Below are positions 20,825-28,633 of a stretch of DNA of 64,000 nt, one piece after another. The stretch is from Kribbella pittospori (GTDB lineage: Bacteria; Actinomycetota; Actinomycetes; Propionibacteriales; Kribbellaceae). The translations under genes were made by a program, and so were the position numbers. The stretch spans positions 248,001 through 312,000 of the forward strand of contig NZ_SJKB01000004.1 in the NCBI RefSeq assembly GCF_004331465.1. Reading direction: 5' to 3'. The notes under the pieces were generated by a model. It was not told where the DNA came from. It searched no databases and saw only the letters and a list, made by a program, of their open reading frames with translations. Position 1 is the stretch's first letter. Every line of letters starts with the position of its first letter.

Positions 20825-21553
20825 GTGAGCGAGACGTTACCGCTGACCGGCGAGAGGACTGCGCCCGGGATCTGGCACGAGAACTACTGGTTCGCGCGCC
20901 ACGACGCCGCCTATCGCTGGATCACGGCCAATCTGGACCTCGGGACCGGTCGGGTCCTCGACGCCGGCTGCGGCGAGGGCTACGGCGCGGAGTTGCTCCG
21001 CCTGGCCGGCGCGGCCTCCGTGACCGGTCTCGACTATGAACATACGACGTTGGGCCACGTCCGCCGGGTTTATCCACAGGTCAATGTGGTGCGCGGCAAT
21101 CTCGTCCAGACCGGGTTCGCCGACGGCAGCTTCACCTTCGTCACGTCGCTGCAGACGATCGAGCACCTGTGGGAGCAGCCGCGGTTCGTCACCGAGTGCG
21201 CGCGCATCCTCGCCCCGACAGGCACCCTCGTGCTGAGCACGCCGAATCGCCTGACCTTCCCGAGCGGCAATTGGTACCACACCCGCGAGCTGACCCCCGC
21301 CGAGTTCACCGAGCTCCTCGACCGCAAGTTCGAGATCACGCACGCTCTAGGACTCCACCACGGCGAACGGCTCCGCGCCTGGGAAACGCAGTACGGCTCC
21401 TGCGTGGACGCCCAGTTGGCCAGGTCGTACGACGAATGGGACGCCGAGCTGACCGCGCTCGTGAAGAGCGCACACCACGAGGACTTCGAGATTCGCCCAG
21501 GCGACCTGGACGAATCTCTCGATCTCATCCTCGTGGCGCGACCACGCAGCTAG
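20825..21553 (+). CDS. Class I SAM-dependent methyltransferase
   Basis: The GTG at 20825 gives MSETLPLTGERTAPG and a 242-residue protein; longer frames upstream overlap etfB and were rejected. Motif I is VLDAGCGEGYGAELL. The acidic end of strand 2 is TGLDYE, and motif II is FTFVTSLQTIEHLWEQP. A STPNRLTFP segment is typical of sugar or lipid O-methyltransferases such as UbiG-like enzymes. The substrate is unknown. Its TAG stop shares the tetranucleotide CTAG with the stop of the convergent membrane protein gene. Confidence 0.8.
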   Translation: MSETLPLTGERTAPGIWHENYWFARHDAAYRWITANLDLGTGRVLDAGCGEGYGAELLRLAGAASVTGLDYEHTTLGHVRRVYPQVNVVRGNLVQTGFADGSFTFVTSLQTIEHLWEQPRFVTECARILAPTGTLVLSTPNRLTFPSGNWYHTRELTPAEFTELLDRKFEITHALGLHHGERLRAWETQYGSCVDAQLARSYDEWDAELTALVKSAHHEDFEIRPGDLDESLDLILVARPRS

Positions 21554-22629
21554 GGCCGGACGAACCGCTCGACGATCTTGCCGACGATCAGGTAGACCAG
21601 CGCCGCGATCCCCCAGTTCACCAGCAGGGTGTTCTTCGCGGTCTCCAGCCGGAACAGATCCTTGAACGGACCGACCAGATCCTGACCGCGCTCCAGCACC
21701 CAGCGCACGATCTCGTTGCTCTGGTTGGTCTGGTCGAGCGCAGTGAACAGCGCGCCGAGTGCAAGCACCGCAGCCGCCAGTACGGCGACCAGCCAGATCA
21801 GCGACGCCAGCAGGTTGCGCAGCCGCTTGACTCCGGAGCCGAGCGTGCCCAGCGCCTGCGTGCCCTTGCCAGACGAGCCAACTGCCGTCCGGCCCGTCGG
21901 CGGTTTGTTGCCCGAGGCACCAGCGCTGGTAGTCGGCACCTTGCTCACCGGCGTCGTCACCGAGGTCTCGGCCGGATCCTTGCCTGCGGCATCCTTACCG
22001 GTCCCCGTTGCGGCGTCCTCCGAGCCGGCCGCACCAGTACCGGCCGCCGCGGCCGGAGCCTCGGCAGCTGCCCTCTCCCGGGCCCGCTGCTCCGCGACGA
22101 TCTCCGCCGCGGTCTTCGGCCGGGCCGGCTTCGTCGCCGTCGCGGTCGTTGCCCGGCCGCTGTCGCGCGAATCGGTGTCCTTCGAGGCCGTCACCGCCTT
22201 GTCGGCTTCGGCGGCCGCCGCCTTCTCGTCGTGCGTACCCACGTCGTCCATCTCCTCAGCCGGGGTCGGTTCCTCATCCGTCGCCGTTGCCGGTGCTGCG
22301 GCCGGCGGTCTCCGCCGCCGGCTGACCGGGACCGGGCGCGGCGACAGCCTGCGCCGGGCGCCCGCGAGCGGGGCCGGTGGGGCTGTCCTGCCGTCCACTG
22401 TCTGCACTTCTGGGTCCAACCTTCGGTTCACGCCCACTTCCGTTCCCGCCGCCGGCGGCGAGCCAGCGCTCGTTTCAAGCACTGATTCCAACGTAGCGCC
22501 CCCGGGTTCCGTCACGATCGGAACGGGGTCGACCGCGCGCGTCCGCGCCTGCGTGATCGAGTCGTCGGCCGCGGCCTGGTCGAGCAGCGACCGGTCGGTC
22601 GCGGACTCGGCCCCGGTCTGGTCAGCCAC
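21550..22629 (-). CDS. Two-TM membrane protein with Ala/Pro/Thr-rich disordered region
   Basis: The GTG at 22629 follows a GGAGAGGAG site and overlaps the acyltransferase stop by eight bases, so translation is probably coupled. Of 359 residues, about 1-250 are low-complexity Ala/Thr/Pro/Glu with a charged patch (AEIVAEQRARERAAAEA). Two hydrophobic helices follow (LLASLIWLVAVLAAAVLALGA and VNWGIAALVYLIVGKIV), separated by about 45 residues. No family is recognised. It is the last gene of an apparent operon with an acyltransferase, a methyltransferase and an enoyl-CoA hydratase. Confidence 0.6.
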   Translation of the reverse strand: MADQTGAESATDRSLLDQAAADDSITQARTRAVDPVPIVTEPGGATLESVLETSAGSPPAAGTEVGVNRRLDPEVQTVDGRTAPPAPLAGARRRLSPRPVPVSRRRRPPAAAPATATDEEPTPAEEMDDVGTHDEKAAAAEADKAVTASKDTDSRDSGRATTATATKPARPKTAAEIVAEQRARERAAAEAPAAAAGTGAAGSEDAATGTGKDAAGKDPAETSVTTPVSKVPTTSAGASGNKPPTGRTAVGSSGKGTQALGTLGSGVKRLRNLLASLIWLVAVLAAAVLALGALFTALDQTNQSNEIVRWVLERGQDLVGPFKDLFRLETAKNTLLVNWGIAALVYLIVGKIVERFVRP

Positions 22630-23506
22630 GCTGCGTCTCCTCTCCGACGATCGACCGATCGGGCGGGACATCCAAAGGTTCGTGCGGGACATAGTGCCGG
22701 ACTGGTGAGTAACTTGAGAACCCCTCAGCGCCGGTCTCGTCCTCACCAGGAGTTCTTACCCCGTCACCGGCAGTTTCTCCCGGAACCGTTTCCGGCGGTT
22801 CTCCCGGAACGGTTTCCGGCGGCGGAGGCGCCCCGGTGTGCAGCCGGGCCGTCGTACGGGCGTTTGCCTCGGCCAGACCGGCCAGGTAGGCGCGGCGAGC
22901 GGCGTCGGCGGCATAGCGGGTGGTGCGGTCGGCCACCACCACGGCCGGAACCCCGACCGCGACGGCGTACGACGGAATGTTGCCACGGGCAACGCTGTTC
23001 GCGCCGATCACCACGCCGCGGCCGATGTCGGTTCCGCGGGTGACGGTCACCTTGGTGGCCAGCCAGCAGTCCGGGCCGATCCGGACCGGCGACTTCACCA
23101 GGCCCTGGTCCTTGATCGGCAGGTCCAGATCCTCGGTCTTGTGGTCGAAGTCGCAGATATAGGTCCAGTCCGCGATCAACGTGGACGCGCCGATCTCGAT
23201 GTCCAGGTAGCAGTTGACCGTGACGTCGCGGGCGAACACCACCTTGTCGCCGATCCGCAGCGTTCCCTCGTGCGCGCGCAGCCGGGTCTCGTCACCCAGG
23301 TGCACCCACTTGCCGAGGATGATCCGGCCATGCCCGGGCCGCGCCACGATCTCGAGATGCTTGCCCAGGAAGACGAATCCCTCGGTGATCACCTGCCGGT
23401 GGCGCAGCTTGAACCAGGCGAACCGCCAATAGCGCTTCAGGTAGTACGGCGTCCAGGCCCGATGGCGCACCACCCAGCTCAGATTCGCCGCGGTCAGCAA
23501 CCGCAT
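22622..23506 (-). CDS. Hexapeptide-repeat acyltransferase
   Basis: The 294-residue protein has an N-terminal helical region (WTPYYLKRYWRFAWFKLRHR) and a left-handed beta-helix of hexapeptide turns (IILGKWVHLGDETRL, IGASTLIADWTYICDF, IGRGVVIGANSVARG). This is the transferase family that acetylates or succinylates sugars and surface polymers. The final 90 residues are an added Pro/Glu-rich tail containing a perfect eight-residue duplication (PPETVPGE twice). The start is nine bases after the methyltransferase stop. The combination suggests modification of a cell-surface glycan or lipid; this is inference. Confidence 0.78.
   Translation of the reverse strand: MRLLTAANLSWVVRHRAWTPYYLKRYWRFAWFKLRHRQVITEGFVFLGKHLEIVARPGHGRIILGKWVHLGDETRLRAHEGTLRIGDKVVFARDVTVNCYLDIEIGASTLIADWTYICDFDHKTEDLDLPIKDQGLVKSPVRIGPDCWLATKVTVTRGTDIGRGVVIGANSVARGNIPSYAVAVGVPAVVVADRTTRYAADAARRAYLAGLAEANARTTARLHTGAPPPPETVPGEPPETVPGETAGDGVRTPGEDETGAEGFSSYSPVRHYVPHEPLDVPPDRSIVGEETQRG
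22775..22822. repeat. 24-bp tandem duplication in the acyltransferase tail
   Basis: Two adjacent 24-base units (22775-22798 and 22799-22822) differ at one base. Each encodes the eight-residue unit PPETVPGE in the disordered C-terminal tail. The length is a multiple of three, so the frame is kept. It looks like a slippage duplication. Confidence 0.8.
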
Positions 23507-23515
23507 CCGGACACC

Positions 23516-24469
23516 CTACTGCGCAGAAGGCGCGACACCAGTGATCGAGACGTTGTAGTACAGCTCGTCCGGCACCACGGCCGACAGAACCTTGTCCACC
23601 TTGGACAGCTGCAGCCACGACTTGTAAGCGAACATCCGCCAGCCGAAGCCCAGCTTCTGCTCCGGTACGGCGGCCTCGAACGTCCGGATCGGCCAGCCGA
23701 CCCACGCCGCCAGCAGCTCCTCCGTCACCGTCTTCACGTTCGTCGCACCGGCACGCGAAGCCATCCGGGCCAGCGTGTCGGGGTCGAAGGTGTGCAGGTC
23801 GACGACAGCCTCCAGCGCGGCGGCCCGCGAGGACTCGTCGAGCTCCTCCTGCGGACGACGCCAGTGCGAGAGCGCGGGCAGCTTGGTCACGTTGGTCGTC
23901 GCCCACCAGGTGAACCGGGACAGTCGCCGGGCGACGTAATCGCCGTACCGGGTGGGTTCGCCGCAGATGACGAAACGGCCGCCCGGCTTGAGGACCCGCA
24001 GCATCTCACGGAACGCGAGCTCGACGTCGGGGATGTGGTGGATCACCGCGTGCCCGATGACGAGGTCGAAGGTGTCGTCGTCGTACGGCAGCTTCTCGGC
24101 GTCGGCGACCCGGCCCTCGACCGCGAAGCCGAGCGTCTTCGCGTTCTTCTCGGCCGCCTCCACCATGCCTGGTGAGAGGTCGGTGACATGCGCCTCGGCG
24201 AGAACCCCGGCCAGCTTGAGGTTCAGGGTGAAGAAGCCGGTTCCCGCGCCGATCTCCAACGACTTGCCGTAGGGCCAGCCGTTCGATCCGGCGATCGCGT
24301 CGAAGCGGTCCCGGGCGTAGTTGACGCAGCGTTCGTCGTACGAGATCGACCACTTCTCGTCGTACGTCGAGGCCTCCCAGTCGTGGTAGAGCACCTGGGC
24401 GAGCTTGTTGTCGTTCCAGGCCGCCTCGACCTCTTCGGCGGTCGCGGCCGGCTTCGCGGTTGCAGACAT
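23516..24469 (-). CDS. Class I SAM-dependent methyltransferase
   Basis: The 317-residue protein starts at MSATAKPAATAEEVEAAW (24469), whose ATG shares one base with the enoyl-CoA hydratase stop (TGATG). The fold is clear: motif I is SLEIGAGTGFFTLNL, the acidic end is VTDLSPGMVE, then VADAEKLPYDDDTFDLVIGHAVIHHIPD and LRVLKPGGRFVICGEP. This matches the UbiE/Coq5-like group. The C-terminal 120 residues form an extra helical domain typical of actinobacterial members. The substrate is unknown. It belongs to the operon running from the enoyl-CoA hydratase to the two-TM protein. Confidence 0.82.
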   Translation of the reverse strand: MSATAKPAATAEEVEAAWNDNKLAQVLYHDWEASTYDEKWSISYDERCVNYARDRFDAIAGSNGWPYGKSLEIGAGTGFFTLNLKLAGVLAEAHVTDLSPGMVEAAEKNAKTLGFAVEGRVADAEKLPYDDDTFDLVIGHAVIHHIPDVELAFREMLRVLKPGGRFVICGEPTRYGDYVARRLSRFTWWATTNVTKLPALSHWRRPQEELDESSRAAALEAVVDLHTFDPDTLARMASRAGATNVKTVTEELLAAWVGWPIRTFEAAVPEQKLGFGWRMFAYKSWLQLSKVDKVLSAVVPDELYYNVSITGVAPSAQ

Positions 24470-25248
24470 CAGATTCCCTTGAACTCGGCCTTGCCCGGGC
24501 CGTTCTCGACGAAGGACTTCATCCCGATCGCCCGGTCCTCGGTGGCGAACAGGGCGGCGAACTGCTGCCGCTCGATCTCCAGCCCGGTGGACAGCTCCAC
24601 GCCGAGCCCGGAGTCGATCGCCTCCTTGGCGGCCCGCAGCGCCAGCGCGGCGCCACCCGCGAACTGCGCGGCCCACGCGACTGCGGCGTCGTACACCTCG
24701 GCCGCGGGCACCACCTTGTCGACCAGACCGATGGCCAGCGACTCGGCGGCATCCACGAAGCGACCGGTGTAGATGATGTCCTTGGCCTTGGACGGGCCGA
24801 TCAGCCGGGACAGCCGCTGCGTGCCGCCCGCGCCGGGGATGATGCCGAGCAGGATCTCCGGCTGGCCGAGCTTGGCGTCCTCCGCAGCGATCCGGTAGTC
24901 GGCGCACAGCGCCAGCTCACAGCCACCGCCCAGCGCGTATCCGGTGACAGCGGCAACGGTCGGCTTGGGGATCGCGGCGACCGCGGAGAGCGAGGACTGC
25001 AGCGGGCCGGAGCGCTTGACCATGTCGGCGTACGACATGTCGGCCATCTCCTTGATGTCCGCCCCGGCCGCGAACACCCTCTCGCCGCCATAGATCACCA
25101 CCGCGCGTACGTCGTCGTTCGCGGTCGCCTCCAGCGCGGCGGCCCGGATCTCCTCCTGGACCTGGACATTCAGCGCGTTCATCTTCGGCCGATCCAGCCG
25201 GATCGTGCCGACACCGTCGCTCACCGTGAGGTTCACGAACTCGCCCAT
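24469..25248 (-). CDS. Enoyl-CoA hydratase/isomerase
   Basis: The 259-residue crotonase-fold protein starts at MGEFVNLTVSDG (25248), because GGAGGA lies seven bases upstream; a GTG five codons earlier was rejected. The oxyanion-hole segments are FAAGADIKEM and ALGGGCELALCAD. The two catalytic acid positions are filled as in true hydratases (QPEILLGIIPGAGG). It hydrates 2-enoyl-CoA during beta-oxidation. It is the first gene of an operon that continues with a methyltransferase, an unusual partner. Its ribosome-binding site can pair with a sequence 40-60 bases upstream (see 25256-25320). Confidence 0.9.
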   Translation of the reverse strand: MGEFVNLTVSDGVGTIRLDRPKMNALNVQVQEEIRAAALEATANDDVRAVVIYGGERVFAAGADIKEMADMSYADMVKRSGPLQSSLSAVAAIPKPTVAAVTGYALGGGCELALCADYRIAAEDAKLGQPEILLGIIPGAGGTQRLSRLIGPSKAKDIIYTGRFVDAAESLAIGLVDKVVPAAEVYDAAVAWAAQFAGGAALALRAAKEAIDSGLGVELSTGLEIERQQFAALFATEDRAIGMKSFVENGPGKAEFKGI

Positions 25249-25255
25249 GCCTGGC

Positions 25256-25320
25256 TCCTCCACTCGTCGGGACTACCCGCGGGTCACATCAGATCGGCAC
25301 GGTACCGGACGAGTGGAGGA
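25256..25320 (-). promoter_or_regulatory. Hairpin that can mask the enoyl-CoA hydratase ribosome-binding site
   Basis: On the minus-strand transcript, TCCTCCACTCGTC (25320-25308) is perfectly complementary to GACGAGTGGAGGA (25268-25256), with a 39-base loop. The second arm contains the GGAGGA Shine-Dalgarno sequence of the enoyl-CoA hydratase. A transcript entering from the upstream LigK-type gene would therefore hide this site. One starting inside the loop would leave it free. It could also act as the terminator of the eight-gene operon. Confidence 0.55.
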
Positions 25321-25326
25321 TCCGGC

Positions 25327-26013
25327 TCAGCAGCCGTCGGTGTAGGTCACTCCGAGCCGCTCCAGCAGCGGCCGCAGGTTGTTGACGTCCAGACTCAGCT
25401 CGCCGGCCTGGAGCCGAGCGCGATTCGCCGCCTCGCGCTCCTCGCGGAGCCTGGCGGCCTCGACCGCGGCAGCGACCTCGGAGCGGGGGATCACCATCGC
25501 ACCGTCGTCGTCAGCGATGACCAGATCGCCCGGCTGCACGGTCGCACTGCCACAGACGACCGGCACATTGACCCACCCCGGCGTCGCCTTCACCGTCCCG
25601 GCGGCACTCACCGCCCGCGACCACACCGGGAACGACATCTCCTGCAGGTCCCGCTTGTCGCGGACTCCGGCGTCGAGTACGACGCCTGCGATCCCCTGCG
25701 CTCGGCACTGCGTCGCCAGCAACTCGCCGAACATTCCGTGCGTCGACGGACTCAACGTGGCAACCACCAGCACGTCACCGGGCTCACACACCTCCACAGC
25801 CGCGTGCAGCATGAGGTTGTCGCCCGCGTGGTTGAGCGAAGTGACCGCCGGCCCACACATGCGAGTGCCAGGCACCACCGGATGGATGTCCAGCATCAGT
25901 CCGCGTCGTCTGTTCGCCTCGTGCAGGGTGGCGACACCGTACTGCGCTGCCGTCTTCACCAGCTCGGGATCTGGGCGGGTGATTCGGCGTACGACGGTGG
26001 GGCTACTGGACAT
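25327..26013 (-). CDS. ligK: 4-carboxy-4-hydroxy-2-oxoadipate aldolase (LigK/ProA type)
   Basis: The 228-residue RraA-fold metal-dependent aldolase matches LigK/GalC-type CHA aldolases along its length: ATLHEANRRRG near the start, GDNLMLHAAVEVCEPGDVLV, GVVLDAGVRDKRDLQEM with the Arg-Asp pair, and FPVWSRAVSAAGTVKA. The family cleaves CHA to pyruvate and oxaloacetate and can decarboxylate oxaloacetate. Its ATG lies 11 bases inside the 3' end of the LigJ-type gene, so the last two pathway steps are coupled. It is the last gene of the operon. The exact substrate is inferred from pairing with the LigJ homologue. Confidence 0.85.
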   Translation of the reverse strand: MSSSPTVVRRITRPDPELVKTAAQYGVATLHEANRRRGLMLDIHPVVPGTRMCGPAVTSLNHAGDNLMLHAAVEVCEPGDVLVVATLSPSTHGMFGELLATQCRAQGIAGVVLDAGVRDKRDLQEMSFPVWSRAVSAAGTVKATPGWVNVPVVCGSATVQPGDLVIADDDGAMVIPRSEVAAAVEAARLREEREAANRARLQAGELSLDVNNLRPLLERLGVTYTDGC

Positions 26014-27016
26014 GGGCTGCTCCCAGGTGGGCGGCGGCGCGGGGGAACAGGCGCAGCGCGTTGCCGGACAGGATCTTGGTCAGGTCGGACTGGTCGAGTC
26101 CGAGTCCGTCGAGATCGCCGAGGATGTCGTCGAAGAATCGGCCGGTCGCAGCGTCCCGGGTCTTCGCCGTACCGAACATCTCTGAGCCGAAGAGCACGTT
26201 GTCCGGACCGATCTTGCGGATCAGCATCGCCAGCGAGTCGGCGTCGTACACCGCGGTGTCGAAGTACAGGTTGCGGACGGCCTCCTCGAACGGTGGCAGC
26301 GACTCCGCCACGTGCAGTGCGCGGCTGCGGTTGAAGTGGAACGGGACGCCACCGCCGCCGTGCGGCACGATCAGTCGCAGCGCCGGGAAGTCGGTGAAGA
26401 CCGACGACGAGCACAGCTCGACCACAGCGGCGTAGTGCTGGGCGATGTAGTGCGAGCCGTTGAGGTGCATGGCCGGATTGCGGGTCGAGCTGGCGTGGAT
26501 CATGCCAGGCACGTCCAGCTCCACCATCGCTTCCCACAGCGGGTACCACCACCGGTCCCCCAACGACGGCGTGAACGGTTGGAGCCCACCGGACACGTCC
26601 GGATTGATCAGGCAGCCGACGAATCCGAGCTCCTCGACGGTACGACGAAGCTCGCGGATCGAACCGTCGAGCGCGGCACCCGGGCTCTGGGGCAGCTGCG
26701 CCACCGGGACGAACTGCGCCGGGTACAGCCCGGCCACCCGGGCGATCAGGTCGTTGTTGATCTCGGTCCAGTGCCGGCTGATCGTCTCGTCACCGACGTC
26801 GTGACCCATCGCCGACGCGCGCGGCGAGAAGAACACCGCATCGATGCCCCGGGCACCCATCTGCTCGAGATGCCCGGCCAGCGACGCGCGGAGCTGGTCG
26901 TCGGTGATCGACAGCGAGCCTCGAACCGGCTTGTTCTGCAGGGCCATCTGCCGGCCGCGGTACGCGTTCAGCGCCGCCGGAGCAGTGGTGTAGTGACCGT
27001 GGATGTCGATGATCAA
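26003..27016 (-). CDS. ligJ: 4-oxalomesaconate hydratase-like amidohydrolase (LigJ type)
   Basis: The protein starts at an unusual TTG (27016), eight bases after AGGAG, and overlaps the permease stop by four bases (TTGA). This gives 337 residues opening with IIDIHGHYTTAP, the metal-binding His-x-His motif of LigJ. Further metal ligands are expected in MIHASSTRNP and in the FGSEMFG segment. LigJ adds water to 4-oxalomesaconate to give CHA, the substrate of LigK encoded next. Other members of this amidohydrolase branch are decarboxylases (for example of gamma-resorcylate), so substrate certainty is moderate. The immediate pairing with a LigK homologue is the best argument. Confidence 0.8.
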   Translation of the reverse strand: MIIDIHGHYTTAPAALNAYRGRQMALQNKPVRGSLSITDDQLRASLAGHLEQMGARGIDAVFFSPRASAMGHDVGDETISRHWTEINNDLIARVAGLYPAQFVPVAQLPQSPGAALDGSIRELRRTVEELGFVGCLINPDVSGGLQPFTPSLGDRWWYPLWEAMVELDVPGMIHASSTRNPAMHLNGSHYIAQHYAAVVELCSSSVFTDFPALRLIVPHGGGGVPFHFNRSRALHVAESLPPFEEAVRNLYFDTAVYDADSLAMLIRKIGPDNVLFGSEMFGTAKTRDAATGRFFDDILGDLDGLGLDQSDLTKILSGNALRLFPRAAAHLGAAHVQ

Positions 27017-27846
27017 CGCTCGCTCTCCTTCCACGGAGCGATCCGTGCCTCGGCCTGGCGCAGTCCCGCGGTGAGCGCGACGCCGAGCACCATCAGCACC
27101 AGCACCGGTACCAGCATCGAGGCGGTGTCGAACTGGTTGCCGTACTTGACCACGAGCGCACCCAGCCCGGTGATCGCGGTGAAGAACTCGGCCACGACCA
27201 TGCCGATGATCGCGCGGCCGACACCCAACCGCAGACCGGTCATCGTGTACGGCAGCGACGCGGGCAGGATCACCTTGGTGAACACCTGCCACTCGCTGGC
27301 CGCGAACCCGGTGCCGACGTCGATCAGCGCCGGCGGCACGTTGCGCACACCGCTGGCCGTGTTGATCAGCACCGGGAAGATCGCGAGCAGCACCACCACG
27401 AACAGCTTCGCGCTGAAGCCGAGCCCGAACCACAGGATCACCAGCGGTACGACGGCCACCAGGGGCGTCGCGTACAGCGCGTTGACCAGCCAGTCGGTGG
27501 CCACCTCGACAGTGCGGTAGCGGCCGATCACCAGACCGGCCAGCACCCCCAGTACGGCGGCGATCGCGAAGCCGAGCGCCAGCGTGGTCAGGCTGCTGAC
27601 CAGCGCGGTCGGCAGCTCACCGCTCTTGGTCAGCCGTACGGCGGCCTGCCCGACCGCACTCGGGTAGGACATGAACAGTGGGTCGATCCGGCGGCCGACT
27701 ACTTCCCAGGCACCGAGCACGACCAGGATCGAGACCAGCCGGATCAGCCGGTGCTTGCGCCGGGCGCGTGCCTGCTGGTCCACGGCCGGCTCAGCGTCAG
27801 TCTCGGCGATCACTGCGGTCCGCGGTTGTACTTCAGTCCTGGACAC
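27013..27846 (-). CDS. ABC transporter permease (SsuC/TauC-like)
   Basis: The 277-residue inner-membrane protein starts at GTG 27846, 14 bases inside the ATPase gene. After a charged N-terminus there are about six TM segments. The coupling-loop motif lies around ALIDVGTGFAASEWQVFTKVILPASLP. It resembles permeases for sulfonates, taurine, nitrate, thiamine precursors and aromatic acids. With the ATPase and NMT1-like binding protein of the same operon it makes a complete importer. Confidence 0.9.
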   Translation of the reverse strand: MSRTEVQPRTAVIAETDAEPAVDQQARARRKHRLIRLVSILVVLGAWEVVGRRIDPLFMSYPSAVGQAAVRLTKSGELPTALVSSLTTLALGFAIAAVLGVLAGLVIGRYRTVEVATDWLVNALYATPLVAVVPLVILWFGLGFSAKLFVVVLLAIFPVLINTASGVRNVPPALIDVGTGFAASEWQVFTKVILPASLPYTMTGLRLGVGRAIIGMVVAEFFTAITGLGALVVKYGNQFDTASMLVPVLVLMVLGVALTAGLRQAEARIAPWKESER

Positions 27847-28633
27847 GGTCGCTCCCTGCGTTGGTCGAGCGGATCAGCTGCCAGACCTGACTGCGCAACT
27901 GCTGGAACTCCGGCAGCCCGCGAAGCTCGGTGAGCTCTCCCCGCGGCCGGTCGAAGGGCACGTCGATGACCTGCTTCACCCGGCCCGGGTTCGCGGCCAG
28001 GATGACCACCCGGTCGCTCAGGTACAGCGCCTCGTCCAGGTCATGGGTGACGAACAGGACGGTCTTACGGGTCTCCGCGTGGATGCGGAGCAGTTCCTTC
28101 TGCAGCACCTCGCGGGTCTGCGCGTCGAGCGCGCTGAACGGTTCGTCCATCAGCAGCACGGCCGGGTCGATGGCCAGCGCCCGGGCCAGTCCGATGCGCT
28201 GCTGCATGCCGCCGGACATCTGGTGGGGGAAGTGGTCCGCGAACCCGCCCAGCCCGACCAGGTCGAGCAGTTCGCCCGCCCGCGCGGACCGCTGCGCCCG
28301 GCTCAGCCCCTGCAGTTCGAGGCCGAACTCCACGTTGCGCCGGGCGGTCCGCCACGGCAGCAGGTTGGCCTGCTGGAAGACCAGTCCGCGGTCCCGGCCA
28401 GGCCCGGTCACGACATTGCCGTCGACAACGACCTGGCCGGCGTCGGCGCCGAGCAGACCCTGGACGATCCGCAGCACGGTGGTCTTGCCGCACCCGCTCT
28501 CGCCGATCAGGCTGACGAACTCGCCCTCCGCGACCCCGAAGGACAGGCCGCGCAGCACGGTGTGCGCCTTGCGATTGGTCTGGAAGGTCTTGCTCAGTCC
28601 TTCGACGCGCAGCTTCTCCGGTGCGTCGATCAT
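27833..28633 (-). CDS. ABC transporter ATPase (SsuB/TauB-like)
   Basis: The 266-residue ATPase starts at MIDAPEKLRVEGLSKTF (28633), overlapping the stop of the preceding decarboxylase-like gene by four bases. It shows Walker A GESGCGKTT, the signature SGGMQQR and Walker B VLLMDEPFSALD with a following H-loop (VTHDLDEAL). This is the nitrate/sulfonate/taurine class of importer ATPases. It energises the permease encoded immediately downstream. Confidence 0.94.
   Translation of the reverse strand: MIDAPEKLRVEGLSKTFQTNRKAHTVLRGLSFGVAEGEFVSLIGESGCGKTTVLRIVQGLLGADAGQVVVDGNVVTGPGRDRGLVFQQANLLPWRTARRNVEFGLELQGLSRAQRSARAGELLDLVGLGGFADHFPHQMSGGMQQRIGLARALAIDPAVLLMDEPFSALDAQTREVLQKELLRIHAETRKTVLFVTHDLDEALYLSDRVVILAANPGRVKQVIDVPFDRPRGELTELRGLPEFQQLRSQVWQLIRSTNAGSDRVQD

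Noticed and set aside
22775..22822. Short tandem repeat considered as a CRISPR fragment
   Set aside because: Only two adjacent units exist, with no spacer and no cas gene, and they lie inside a coding frame as an eight-residue duplication.
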